In this document: piece by piece, positions 7,508 to 16,227 of the stretch
How the letters are laid out: every line of letters begins with the position of its first letter
How positions within the stretch are numbered: the stretch's first letter is position 1
Position numbers and translations under genes: made by a program
Notes under the pieces: model-generated
The model's database searches: none
What the model was told of the DNA's origin: nothing
Seen by the model: the letters and a program-made list of their open reading frames with translations, nothing else
Assembly: GCF_001457775.1 (NCBI RefSeq)
Contig: NZ_CYSG01000009.1
Span: 1 to 64,000 of the forward strand
Direction: 5' to 3'
Source: Phaeobacter sp. CECT 5382
Lineage (GTDB): Bacteria; Pseudomonadota; Alphaproteobacteria; Rhodobacterales; Rhodobacteraceae
Length of the DNA: 64,000 nucleotides

Positions 7508-8173
7508 TTACAGGCCGAGTTTATCCCGCATAAAGGCCAGCGACACACTTAGGCCGTCCGGGGCAATACCGTGACCTGTGCCCTTCATGACATGGGCAAA
7601 CACATCCTGAAACCCGGCTTCACCTAGGGTTTCGGCTGCTTCTGGCAGCGACTGCGGTGGCACCACATCATCGGCGTCACCATGCACCAGAAGCACCGGC
7701 ATCCGGCTTATCACTTCATCCTTAAAGGTGTCAGGCGACAGCAATCGGCCGGAAAAGGCCACGATCCCTGCAACCGCATCCTCACGCCGGGGGGCGACAT
7801 GCAGGCTCATCATTGTTCCCTGCGAGAATCCAAACAGAACGACCTGTTCCGGCAGCACGTCTTCATCCACCATCAGCGCATCAAGAAAGGCGTTTAGGTC
7901 TTCGACGGCAGCGTTCATGCCCCGCATGCTTTCTTCTTCGGAAGAACCATCAATCCAGGGGATCGGAAACCACTGAAACCCCATAGGGGCGCCAGCGCAG
8001 TTTTCTGGTGCGTCGGGCGCTACAAACAGCGTGTCTGGCAGATGCTCCGACAGTGGATCCGCCAGACCCAACAGATCAGCGCCATTGGCGCCATAGCCGT
8101 GCAGAAACACCACAATTGATCGGGTCACCCCAGAGAGCGGCTCTTTGCGCTCGGCATTCAGTACGCGTGTCAT
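7508..8173 (-). CDS. Alpha/beta-hydrolase, carboxylesterase/phospholipase type
   Basis: The 221-residue protein belongs to the carboxylesterase 2/YpfH family. The nucleophile elbow GFSQG is near residue 116, the acid is in LLVHGDADDVVPPQS (about 163) and the histidine in GTGHGIAPD (about 200). The early HGYGANGADLLG is the oxyanion-hole region. It has no signal peptide, so it acts in the cytoplasm on small esters or lysophospholipids. Its ATG overlaps the stop of the upstream glycosylase gene by four bases, so the two form an operon without an obvious functional link. Confidence 0.87.
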   Translation of the reverse strand: MTRVLNAERKEPLSGVTRSIVVFLHGYGANGADLLGLADPLSEHLPDTLFVAPDAPENCAGAPMGFQWFPIPWIDGSSEEESMRGMNAAVEDLNAFLDALMVDEDVLPEQVVLFGFSQGTMMSLHVAPRREDAVAGIVAFSGRLLSPDTFKDEVISRMPVLLVHGDADDVVPPQSLPEAAETLGEAGFQDVFAHVMKGTGHGIAPDGLSVSLAFMRDKLGL

Positions 8174-8829
8174 CGGATCCCTTCCCTGTCCTTTGCCACA
8201 TGGTAATAGGCCCAGAGAATGCGGGCCGCAACCGATCGCCAGGGCGACCAGTCTTTTGCCATCTCGCGCAGGGCGCGTTCCTTTGGGCGCTCTTCTAGCG
8301 CAAACAGAACCCGCGCGGCCTCCTGCAGGGCAAGATCTCCTGGGGCAAAGACATCGGCGCGCCCCAAAGAAAACATCGCGTAGATCTCTGCGGTCCAGAC
8401 ACCGATGCCGGAAACCTGCGTCAAGGTTTTGATCACATTCTCTGTAGGAGCATCGCGTAACGCATTGAAATAAATACCAGCGCCAGCCAGCGCACGGGCA
8501 TATTTCGCCTTTTGCCGGCTCAGGCCAATGCCGCGCAGCTCTTCTTCTGTTTTGGCTAAAACGGCTACCTCGCAGGTTAGCCCCGCATCCTGTAGGCGCT
8601 GCCAGATCGCCCGTGCTGAGGCGACACTCACCTGCTGGCTGACAATCGCGCTAAGCAGCTCTGCGAACCCATCCGGTTTGCGCCGAAGCGGCAGAGGGCC
8701 GCAAAGGTCCAGTGCCTGTGCGAAGCGATCGTCGTGATTGGCAAGCCAGTCAGCACCTTCGCTTACGCAGGCGTCCGACCGAATAATTCGCCCAGCCGCA
8801 GGCGCACAGTCCAAAACAATTGACGTCAC
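8170..8829 (-). CDS. DNA-3-methyladenine glycosylase II (AlkA-like)
   Basis: This HhH-GPD base-excision glycosylase removes alkylated purines. The hairpin-helix-hairpin LTQVSGIGVWTAEIYAMFSL is followed by the catalytic aspartate in APGDLALQ. Substrate-pocket helices (AELLSAIVSQQVS) are also typical. I place the start at GTG 8829, with AAGGA about nine bases upstream; a longer frame to 8919 adds 30 residues that do not resemble the family and would leave almost no room for the promoters of the divergent MFS gene. There is no Ada-type N-terminal domain. Confidence 0.87.
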   Translation of the reverse strand: MTSIVLDCAPAAGRIIRSDACVSEGADWLANHDDRFAQALDLCGPLPLRRKPDGFAELLSAIVSQQVSVASARAIWQRLQDAGLTCEVAVLAKTEEELRGIGLSRQKAKYARALAGAGIYFNALRDAPTENVIKTLTQVSGIGVWTAEIYAMFSLGRADVFAPGDLALQEAARVLFALEERPKERALREMAKDWSPWRSVAARILWAYYHVAKDREGIR

Positions 8830-8924
8830 GTTACTTTTCCTTAACCCGTTATCTTTCTCAACCGACACTATTCGTGATGCGCTTGCGGCTTGTTCCCTTG
8901 GACCTAGGCGGATAGGCATCCCAC

Positions 8925-10142
8925 ATGACAGTTAGCATGACCACCCCGAGCGACAGCGTCGCCAAGAAAAACGTAGCCATCCTGGTTTTGGCCCAGGCTT
9001 TCCTCGGCGCGCAGATGCCGATGATCTTTATCATTGGCGGCCTCGCGGGTCAGTCCCTAGCCTCCAACCCCTGCTTTGCGACATTGCCAATCTCGTTGAT
9101 TGTGGCGGGCTCGATGCTGGCAGCGACACCTATTTCGTCGATCATGCAACGCTTTGGCCGCAGGGTTGGTTTTATGACAGGTGCCGGATTTGGAGCCATG
9201 GGCGGCATCATTGGTGCCTATGGCCTGTATCTCGGCTCCTTTCCGATTTTTCTGCTCGGCAGCCTTCTGACCGGCGTCTACATGAGCGCGCATGGCTTCT
9301 ATCGCTTTGCCGCCGCCGATACCGCCTCAGAGGCATACCGCCCCAAAGCGATTTCCTATGTGATGGCGGGCGGGCTGTTGTCGGCGATCATTGGCCCACA
9401 AATCGTCAAGGCGACAAGCCAGGTTTTTGTCATTCCCTTTCTCGGAACCTACCTAGCGGTGATCGCCATCAACGTAGTTGGGTCCGGGTTGTTCCTGTTT
9501 CTGAATATTCCCAAGCCACCGGCCCCGCGCGCGGACCTGCCCAAGGGCCGTAGCCGAATGGAGCTGTTGAAGACGCCCACGATTGCGGTCGCCGTGATCT
9601 GCGCCATGGTGTCCTATGCACTGATGAACCTGGTGATGACCTCGACGCCGCTGGCGGTCGTGGGCTGTGGGTTTACCGAAGGCAATGCCGCAGACATCGT
9701 CACCAGCCATGTTCTGGCTATGTATGTTCCCTCCTTTTTCACCGGTCATCTGATCGCCCGTTTCGGGGTGCAAAAGATCGTTGCCGCTGGTTTGTTCATT
9801 CTGGCGGGCGCCGGGGTTGTGGCGCTTCAGGGGGTTGATCTAGATAACTTCTTCATCGCGCTGGTGCTTCTTGGCGTTGGCTGGAACTTTGGCTTCATCG
9901 GGGCCACGACAATGCTGGCTGGCGCCCATGAGCCCGAAGAGCGCGGCCGGATGCAGGGCCTCAACGACCTGTTGGTCTTTGGCGGTGTCACCATGGCCTC
10001 GCTGGCTTCCGGCGGCTTGATGAATTGTTCTGGCGGCAATCCAGTCGAGGGATGGAATGCTGTGAACATGGCCATGGCGCCCTTTCTGGTTCTAGCCGGG
10101 GGCGCACTTCTCTGGTTGGCACTGCGCCCGAAGGAAGTCTGA
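8925..10142 (+). CDS. MFS transporter
   Basis: The 405-residue protein has about twelve hydrophobic segments split by a hydrophilic central loop (KPPAPRADLPKGRSRMELL, near residue 200). The MFS loop 2-3 signature appears as MQRFGRRVGFMTGAGFG (about 75-90). The substrate is not evident. The gene is divergent from the glycosylase operon and ends in a strong bidirectional terminator. ATG 8937 is an alternative start. Confidence 0.88.
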   Translation: MTVSMTTPSDSVAKKNVAILVLAQAFLGAQMPMIFIIGGLAGQSLASNPCFATLPISLIVAGSMLAATPISSIMQRFGRRVGFMTGAGFGAMGGIIGAYGLYLGSFPIFLLGSLLTGVYMSAHGFYRFAAADTASEAYRPKAISYVMAGGLLSAIIGPQIVKATSQVFVIPFLGTYLAVIAINVVGSGLFLFLNIPKPPAPRADLPKGRSRMELLKTPTIAVAVICAMVSYALMNLVMTSTPLAVVGCGFTEGNAADIVTSHVLAMYVPSFFTGHLIARFGVQKIVAAGLFILAGAGVVALQGVDLDNFFIALVLLGVGWNFGFIGATTMLAGAHEPEERGRMQGLNDLLVFGGVTMASLASGGLMNCSGGNPVEGWNAVNMAMAPFLVLAGGALLWLALRPKEV

Positions 10143-10162
10143 CATTTTCGAGATCCCAAATC

Positions 10163-10192
10163 AAAAAAAGGCGCCCAATGCGGCGCCTTTTT
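10163..10192. terminator. Bidirectional intrinsic terminator
   Basis: GGCGCC (10170-10175) pairs with GGCGCC (10182-10187) and the stem is extended by an A-tract on the left and a T-tract on the right, so it works on both strands. It separates the MFS gene from the convergent NDUFAF6-like gene. Confidence 0.9.
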
Positions 10193-10229
10193 CATATCAG
10201 ATGATGAAAGCCTATGTGACACCGAATAG

Positions 10230-11006
10230 CTACCAGCGCCCCGATGCGGAGCGCCATATCAGGCCCGTTCTACGGCGAAATTCGCTTTGCCCCAAACTAC
10301 CATTCGCGACGCGTTCGGGGTTCTGGCTGGCCTGTTTCAGAATGCCCCTGGCTTGCCACCCTGCCAATAGGGCGGCTGAAGCTTCTTTTGAAACCAGATG
10401 TCGCGCTTTTTGTGCCGCTGTGAGTTCAGCCAGCCCATGCCGGGCCAGTTTCTGAACGCCCTTTGCTGTACCATCCAAAAGCGGCACACGTTTTTGCGCC
10501 TCAAGGGCTGGAATGGCCAGCAACCAATTGGCGATACCAACACCATAGGCAAATCTTCGCACGATGGCTTCATCGGCCTCGCCCAAGGACGCCGCTGCCA
10601 TCCACATCAGACTGCCGCTGGTATCATCAATGTATTTGGCGAACGCCGCCTCATCAGCAAAGGGATCCCGGTAGATATCCCAGCGCCGTGCCTCTGCCAT
10701 GACATCAATATTGATGGCTAATTCTGGCTTCAGCAGCCGCCCCAAAGGCGTTGAAACATTATGGCGGCGCACCGGGCCACCCTGTTGGATTTCGGCCCCG
10801 ATATCACGCCACCACTGCACCCGCATCTCAGCTATCATACTTTCCTGGCTAGCCCAGGGGGCGCGGGAAAGCTCGATATTGAAAGCATAGAGCGCAAACA
10901 GGAGCGGACGCGCAGCAACAGGGGTAGCCATTGTAGCCAAAAACCGATCCGGGTCGGCCTGTTGAACCAATTCGGCGCAGCTTGTGAGGTCGTCGTCAAA
11001 GATCAT
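10230..11006 (-). CDS. Squalene/phytoene synthase-fold protein, NDUFAF6-like
   Basis: The 258-residue protein has the squalene/phytoene synthase fold but lacks the Asp-rich DxxxD substrate-binding motifs of true synthases. Its core LFALYAFNIELSRAP followed by MIAEMRVQWWRDIGAEI matches, by eye, the mitochondrial complex I assembly factor NDUFAF6 better than crtB or hpnC/D. No carotenoid or hopanoid gene is nearby. A role in respiratory complex assembly is therefore a better guess than terpenoid synthesis. It overlaps the downstream alpha/beta-hydrolase frame by 11 bases at its start side and belongs to the leftward cysS-cimA-hydrolase run. Confidence 0.8.
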   Translation of the reverse strand: MIFDDDLTSCAELVQQADPDRFLATMATPVAARPLLFALYAFNIELSRAPWASQESMIAEMRVQWWRDIGAEIQQGGPVRRHNVSTPLGRLLKPELAINIDVMAEARRWDIYRDPFADEAAFAKYIDDTSGSLMWMAAASLGEADEAIVRRFAYGVGIANWLLAIPALEAQKRVPLLDGTAKGVQKLARHGLAELTAAQKARHLVSKEASAALLAGWQARGILKQASQNPERVANGSLGQSEFRRRTGLIWRSASGRW

Positions 11007-11979
11007 CCAAAAACCCCTTTATGGCCTTCAGCGTCGCCGCATTATCCACCAGATCAAGATGACCGACACCTGCAATAGTTTTATAGCTACCCTTATCGGT
11101 CAACGCCTGCATCACTGGTTCAAAGGCCTCTGCAACAAAGGCTTCGTCCTCGCTACCGACCACAAGCAGGAATTCCGGAAGAGCGGCGACATCCCTGCCG
11201 TAATCCGCGCGGGGCGAAAACGACCTGTTCATGCGATAGCTATAGGAGGTGGTTGCAAGGTCTCCCAATGGCCCCTCAAGAACAGCTTGCGGCATGTTGA
11301 ATTCAATGGCGGTCAAATGATTGAGGGCAGAAATGCCAACCCCGTTCAACATAGTCAGGCCGATTAGCCGGCGCGTCAGTGGCCTCGCCCAGCCACCGGA
11401 GTTTGGCCGCACAGTCGCGGCATCATACTTTATGAACGGTGCCAAAAGCACTGCCTTGTCGACTAAATTCCCATGTTCTCCTCCAGCGAATCGAACTGCC
11501 AGGCCGCCACCAGAGGAATGCCCCAACAGAACCACCTGTTGCCCTGGTTTGGCCTTGGCCGTGATCAGATCTGCCAGATCGTCCTCCAGCTGGCCGATGT
11601 AGTTGACGTCGCCCCGCCGCCCCGGCAAAGCCCCGTGGCCGCGAAGATCAGGTACCACCACGTTCCCAGCAAGACGTGGAGCCAGCTCCATGAATTGCAG
11701 GCCGTTCCAGCCGGAGCCATGCAGCAAGATGATCAATGGCCCCGGCCCAGTGTCAAAATTGCGCACCTGCAAGCCGTAGCCATCCCGCATCAGTACCGAA
11801 TGCGCTGCAGGTGTAGACGCTGGGGCCTCTGCCGGGTTCCTAGCTAGAATCTGCTTAAAATCCAGCGTCTTGCCAGTGGCCAGAACTCCCTGCGGAGACT
11901 GCGAGGCGATCAAGCCGAAAGGCACAAATACCGTTATCCCGAGAGAGATCAGGGCTGTACGCAGCACCTTTCGGGTCAC
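10996..11979 (-). CDS. Membrane-anchored or secreted alpha/beta-hydrolase
   Basis: The 327-residue protein begins with a hydrophobic segment (LRTALISLGITVFVPFGL), so it is exported or anchored. The hydrolase core shows the oxyanion region LLHGSGWNG, the nucleophile elbow GHSSGGG and a terminal catalytic His in GVGHLDLVD. The GTG start at 11979 overlaps the cimA stop by four bases. Its substrate is unknown; lipase-like or monoacylglycerol-lipase-like activity is plausible from the fold. Confidence 0.82.
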   Translation of the reverse strand: MTRKVLRTALISLGITVFVPFGLIASQSPQGVLATGKTLDFKQILARNPAEAPASTPAAHSVLMRDGYGLQVRNFDTGPGPLIILLHGSGWNGLQFMELAPRLAGNVVVPDLRGHGALPGRRGDVNYIGQLEDDLADLITAKAKPGQQVVLLGHSSGGGLAVRFAGGEHGNLVDKAVLLAPFIKYDAATVRPNSGGWARPLTRRLIGLTMLNGVGISALNHLTAIEFNMPQAVLEGPLGDLATTSYSYRMNRSFSPRADYGRDVAALPEFLLVVGSEDEAFVAEAFEPVMQALTDKGSYKTIAGVGHLDLVDNAATLKAIKGFLDDL

Positions 11980-13598
11980 TGCGCCTCTCCGCTGTCGCGG
12001 ATCAGCTTCCAGCGCATCGCATCGAGCAAGGCATCAAAGGAGGCGTCAATTATGTTGGCGCTGACGCCAACCGTGGACCAACGACGTCCCTTGCTGTCTT
12101 CGCTGTCGATGATCACGCGGGTGACAGCTTCGGTGCCGCCCTGGGTGATGCGCACCTTGAAATCCACCAACCGCATGTCGTTGATGGTGTCGGAATAGCG
12201 CCCCAGATCCTTACCCAGCGCCTTGGCCAATGCGTTGACCGGGCCGCGGTCATTTCCGGTTTCATCCATGGATTCACTGACGGACAGACGTTTTTCTCCG
12301 TCAACTTTGACGACAACAACCGCCTCCGACAAGCTGACCATCCGGTTGTACTTGTTCTTACGCCGCTCGACCGTAACCTTATAGCGTTTGACCTCAAAAA
12401 AATCAGGACATTGACCAAGCTCGCTGCGGGCCAGCAGCTCAAACGAAGCCTGTGCCGTGTCGTAGGAGTAGCCTTCGGCCTCGCGCTCTTTGATCCGATC
12501 CAGGATCCGCGCCAAGGCAGGGTCGCCTTTTTCAACAAACAGCCCCGCATCCTTGAGCCGCTTGCGCAGGTTCGACTGCCCGGCCTGATTGGACATCGGA
12601 ATAATACGTTCATTTCCCACCTGTTCGGGGGCAATATGTTCATAGGTGGTAGGATCTTTCAGGATCGCACTGGCATGCAGCCCCGCCTTATGGGCAAAAG
12701 CCGAAGCCCCCACATAGGGCGCTTGCTTCATCGGAACCCTATTCAGAATATCATCCAGCATCCGGCTGAGCTTGGTCAGGCCGGACAACGCCGTCTCACT
12801 GACACCAGTTTCGAACTGACTGGCATAGGGTTCCTTCAACAGCAAAGTCGGGATCAGGCTGGTCAGATTGGCATTTCCGCAGCGTTCCCCCAACCCATTC
12901 AAAGTCCCTTGGATTTGCCGTGCGCCAGCCTCTACCGCAGCCAAAGAACAAGCAACCGCGTTTTCGGTGTCATTATGCGTGTGAATACCAAGGTTAGCCC
13001 CCGGGATACCCGCGGCGCAAACTTCACTGACGATGCGATAGACTTCATGCGGCAGCGCGCCACCATTGGTGTCGCACAGAACCACCCAGCGCGCGCCGGC
13101 CTCCAATGCCACACGGCAAGCTGCCAGCGCATAGTCTGGGTTATCCTTGTAGCCGTCAAAGAAATGCTCAGCGTCATAGAGCGCCTCGCGCCCCTGGGCC
13201 ACAATATGCGCAACAGAGGCACGAATGTTGTCGAGGTTTTCCTCGAGAGAGATCCCCAGCGCATGGGTGACGTGGTAGTCATGGCTTTTGCCGACCAGAC
13301 AGACCGCCGAGGTCCCAGCATTCATCACCGCCGCAAGGACATCATCGTTTTCGGCCGACCGCCCTGCCCGTTTGGTCATACCAAAGGCGGTCAGAGTGGC
13401 ACGGGTCTTTGGGGCTTGGTCAAAAAACGCGCTGTCTGTTGGATTGGCGCCAGGCCAGCCCCCTTCTATGTAGTCAATACCCAAGGTATCAACCGCCTCG
13501 GCGATCTGCTTTTTTTCTTCAGTGGCGAATTGCACACCCTGTGTTTGCTGACCGTCACGCAGGGTGGTGTCGTATAGATACAGCCGCTCTTTGTTCAT
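11976..13598 (-). CDS. cimA: (R)-citramalate synthase
   Basis: The 540-residue enzyme condenses pyruvate and acetyl-CoA to citramalate, the first step of a threonine-independent isoleucine route. The N-terminal DRE-TIM motif [14 protein letters not shown] and the metal-site HTHND are clear, followed by the LeuA-type regulatory domain in the last 120 residues. Length and the [11 protein letters not shown] motif fit CimA better than 2-isopropylmalate synthase. It overlaps cysS by four bases upstream and the hydrolase by four bases downstream. Confidence 0.92.
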   Translation of the reverse strand: MNKERLYLYDTTLRDGQQTQGVQFATEEKKQIAEAVDTLGIDYIEGGWPGANPTDSAFFDQAPKTRATLTAFGMTKRAGRSAENDDVLAAVMNAGTSAVCLVGKSHDYHVTHALGISLEENLDNIRASVAHIVAQGREALYDAEHFFDGYKDNPDYALAACRVALEAGARWVVLCDTNGGALPHEVYRIVSEVCAAGIPGANLGIHTHNDTENAVACSLAAVEAGARQIQGTLNGLGERCGNANLTSLIPTLLLKEPYASQFETGVSETALSGLTKLSRMLDDILNRVPMKQAPYVGASAFAHKAGLHASAILKDPTTYEHIAPEQVGNERIIPMSNQAGQSNLRKRLKDAGLFVEKGDPALARILDRIKEREAEGYSYDTAQASFELLARSELGQCPDFFEVKRYKVTVERRKNKYNRMVSLSEAVVVVKVDGEKRLSVSESMDETGNDRGPVNALAKALGKDLGRYSDTINDMRLVDFKVRITQGGTEAVTRVIIDSEDSKGRRWSTVGVSANIIDASFDALLDAMRWKLIRDSGEAQ

Positions 13599-14968
13599 TC
13601 CAGCCCCTCCAGCTTGACCGGATCAAAGCCAGCCCCCGGAACCAGTTCCACCCCGGCCTTGCTCATGCGCACCTCTAGCCCTGCCGCAACAAAGGCAGTC
13701 TTCAGGCGGTCTACTTCGGCAAAATCCTTGCTCGCCATCGCCTGCTCGCGGGCTTTGAGCAACTGTGTCTCATAGGTCGAAAGATCGACCTCCGGCACTT
13801 CTGCCCAGTCGCCCAGATTGTCGCTCAACAAACCAAGCAGCCGCGCCGAGGCCAGGAGTCTAGGCGCATCGCTGGCGGCTGCCAATTTATGCATCTCTGC
13901 AAGTGCACCTGCGGTATTTAAGTCATCCGCCAGTGCGTCCAGAACCGCGGCAGCAGCGCTGTCTGCGGGCTCGATGCCCGCTGTCAGTGCTCGCCACTTG
14001 CGCAGCGTCGCCTCGGCCTCTTTGGCCTTCTTTTCAGTCCAGTCCATTGGCTTGCGGTAATGTGTCTGCAAAAAGACAAAGCGGATCACCTCTCCAGGCA
14101 CCCCTTGGTCCAACAAATCATGCACTGTGAAAAAATTGCCCAGGGATTTGGACATCTTTTTCCCCTCGACCTGTAGCATCTCGTTGTGCAGCCAATATTT
14201 TGCAAAACTGTCATCGCCATGCGCGCAGCAGCTTTGCGCGATTTCGTTTTCATGATGCGGGAACATCAGGTCATTGCCGCCGCCGTGGATATCAAACGTC
14301 TCCCCCAGCAGCTCGTAGGACATCGCTGAACATTCAATATGCCAGCCGGGGCGTCCACGCCCCCAAGGGCTGTCCCAGCCGGGCTGGCTGTCATTCGAGG
14401 GTTTCCAAAGCACAAAGTCCATCGGGTTTTTCTTGTAGGGGGCCACCTCGACCCGGGCGCCCGCGATCATGTCGTCCACCGACCGACCTGACAGTTTGCC
14501 ATAGCCTTCGCGCCAACTGTCGACCGCAAACAAAACATGTCCTTCTGCGGCATAGGCATGCCCTTTGGAGATCAGATCCGAGATCATCGCCACCATCTGC
14601 GGAATGAACTGCGTCGCACGCGGCATTGCATTCGGCTCCAGAGCGCCAAGCGCGCCCATATCATCGAGAAACCACTGGATGGTCTCATCGGTAATCTCGC
14701 CGATCGAGCGCCCAGTCTGCGCGGCACGGGCGTTGATCTTGTCGTCGACATCAGTGAAATTGCGTACATAGGTCACATGATCCGCGCCGTAGACTTCTCG
14801 CAGCAGACGGTACAGAACATCAAACACCACCACCGGACGGGCATTGCCCAAGTGGGCCCGGTCGTACACTGTCGGCCCACAGACATACATCCGCACATTT
14901 TCTGCATCAATCGGGACGAACTCCGTCTTTTTGCGGCTCTTGGTGTTGTGCAGTTTGATCGTCGTCAT
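13595..14968 (-). CDS. cysS: Cysteinyl-tRNA synthetase
   Basis: This class-I synthetase charges tRNA-Cys. Visible motifs are [17 protein letters not shown], containing the HIGH-type HLGN and the first zinc cysteine, the zinc-site cysteine and histidines around [13 protein letters not shown] and [19 protein letters not shown], and KMSKSLGN. I start at ATG 14968, preceded by AAGGAG at good spacing, rather than at 15016. The 457-residue length fits the family. It is the promoter-proximal gene of a leftward operon with cimA, the hydrolase and the NDUFAF6-like gene. Confidence 0.95.
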   Translation of the reverse strand: MTTIKLHNTKSRKKTEFVPIDAENVRMYVCGPTVYDRAHLGNARPVVVFDVLYRLLREVYGADHVTYVRNFTDVDDKINARAAQTGRSIGEITDETIQWFLDDMGALGALEPNAMPRATQFIPQMVAMISDLISKGHAYAAEGHVLFAVDSWREGYGKLSGRSVDDMIAGARVEVAPYKKNPMDFVLWKPSNDSQPGWDSPWGRGRPGWHIECSAMSYELLGETFDIHGGGNDLMFPHHENEIAQSCCAHGDDSFAKYWLHNEMLQVEGKKMSKSLGNFFTVHDLLDQGVPGEVIRFVFLQTHYRKPMDWTEKKAKEAEATLRKWRALTAGIEPADSAAAAVLDALADDLNTAGALAEMHKLAAASDAPRLLASARLLGLLSDNLGDWAEVPEVDLSTYETQLLKAREQAMASKDFAEVDRLKTAFVAAGLEVRMSKAGVELVPGAGFDPVKLEGLE

Positions 14969-15152
14969 GACAGCTCCTTGGACGGGTATAAATATGCAGG
15001 CGCGCAGCGCGGGCATAGCAACTTGTCAAGGTGAAGAAAACGACAGAAACTGGCCCGCTGAAAGTATCAGCAGCGAATACAGCAAATAATCAGGGTGCAG
15101 TTCTGGGTCATAAAAAGAGGCATAGCATCTCTTTTAAACGCATCCAAGCCTA

Positions 15153-15196
15153 TTCGGTATCAGACCTATTTCGGTATCGGGCCAATTCGGTTTCAG
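15153..15196 (+). repeat. Three tandem degenerate 16-17 bp repeats upstream of cysS
   Basis: TTCGGTATCAG (15153), TTCGGTATCGG (15170) and TTCGGTTTCAG (15186) occur with spacings of 17 and 16 bases. A related inverted element (GTCGATACC) follows near 15207. The set lies in the 283-base gap between cysS and the outer-membrane-like gene. It resembles an iterated operator, but no regulator can be named. Confidence 0.6.
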
Positions 15197-15251
15197 GCAA
15201 GCCTAGTCGATACCAGGAATCGTCGTCTGAGTTCTGGAACTTGAGCACAAA

Positions 15252-15779
15252 TCAAAAGCGAAAGGCAGCGCGAACCGAAATAGTTTCCACCCGCTGCCGG
15301 TCTTGAACTTCATGTTCTGAGAATGAGTGATGCAAAAACTCTCCCGTCAACTGCAGCGCCCGGTTGATCGACACCCGCAGGCCTATCCCGACAGTCTCGC
15401 CATCAGTTTCCCCCTGTCGGCTCGTACCTTCATGTGATCCCAAGATGACATAACCCAGGCTGCGCCCAAAATCATATCCCGCACGCAGATCAACCCGATC
15501 GGCCTCTGACATCATCGGAATTCCCACTCTGTTTGCAGCCCCGCGCTGGCTAAACGATCCTCCAACAACCAGTGCCCCGTAATCCCGGTTGGCGTCGATT
15601 TGAAATCCTCCCTGACCTAACTGAGTGATCCCTGTCGCCGACGTAGGTTGATCCGGTCTCGTGATAGTAACACTGGCCGACGTCCAGTCCCCGCAGATGG
15701 CTGCACCTGCCGTCGCGGCGACAATGAATCCCCCGGCAAAAACAGCTCTGACCTGATTTCGAAATTTGGCGTTTGGCAT
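15252..15779 (-). CDS. Hypothetical outer-membrane beta-barrel-like protein
   Basis: The 175-residue protein has a signal peptide (AVFAGGFIVAATAGAAICG) and then alternating hydrophobic/polar strands ending in SVRAAFRF; a terminal phenylalanine is typical of barrels inserted by BAM. Segments such as YGALVVGGSFSQRG and SLGYVILGSHEG look like beta-hairpins. About eight strands could fit. I do not recognise the family. It stands alone upstream of cysS and is transcribed in the same direction. Confidence 0.7.
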   Translation of the reverse strand: MPNAKFRNQVRAVFAGGFIVAATAGAAICGDWTSASVTITRPDQPTSATGITQLGQGGFQIDANRDYGALVVGGSFSQRGAANRVGIPMMSEADRVDLRAGYDFGRSLGYVILGSHEGTSRQGETDGETVGIGLRVSINRALQLTGEFLHHSFSEHEVQDRQRVETISVRAAFRF

Positions 15780-16077
15780 GTTCTCTTGCCCTGTTTTTGC
15801 GCCATTCCAAGCGCGACACCCTTAGGCCCTTAGTCTCGACTGAAAAGCTTAAGGTTTTGATCTGCCACTGTGTCCGCTGAGGTTTTTTTCTGCCAGCCCT
15901 GGCTGCACCCCCTATAGGTCTAATTTGACTACATATTTTGTAATATTTCCAATCTGTTCCCCTTAGCTCAGTACAAAGGGATGAGGATTTGGTGTGAAAA
16001 AGATACCGCTTTTTTCATCACAGGTCGCAAACACGCTAGAATCGGTCCTTAAAACTGCAAAGCTGGAGGTCCAAACT
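15780..16077. other. AT-richer intergenic stretch
   Basis: This 298-base stretch between the outer-membrane-like gene and the mttB side is richer in A/T than its surroundings and has no convincing gene. It probably holds the divergent promoters. A GTG-started frame at 15994 with GAGG upstream runs into the small ORF at 16078 and may be its longer form. I did not find a recognisable riboswitch in it. Confidence 0.4.
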
Positions 16078-16188
16078 ATGGGGTCCGATATGTCGGCAGA
16101 AAGAAGCGTGATCAGTCTGATCTGGCGTACCATCGGTGCCGCCAGAGGGCGTGCCGCCCGGGGCCGCCCCGGCAAAGCGTTCGACTAA
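16078..16188 (+). CDS. Possible small ORF (36 aa) ahead of mttB
   Basis: ATG 16078 is preceded by a strong GGAGG (16065-16069) at eight-base spacing, better than the mttB site itself. The 36-residue product is Arg/Gly/Ala-rich at the end (GAARGRAARGRPGKAFD). It ends 39 bases before mttB, so it may be a leader ORF or simply a small gene. The frame can be extended to GTG 15994 (64 residues). No family is recognised and coding status is uncertain. Confidence 0.3.
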   Translation: MGSDMSAERSVISLIWRTIGAARGRAARGRPGKAFD

Positions 16189-16227
16189 ACCTTCTGAAGA
16201 CCACCTTTCCGTAGTTAGGATACCCCA

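Noticed and set aside
12411-13577. Long plus-strand frame (388 codons) inside cimA
   Set aside because: It is antisense to a clear cimA gene; GC-rich codon use creates long shadows.
15780-16227. Possible SAM-II-type riboswitch upstream of mttB
   Set aside because: I could not find the conserved pseudoknot core in the sequence.
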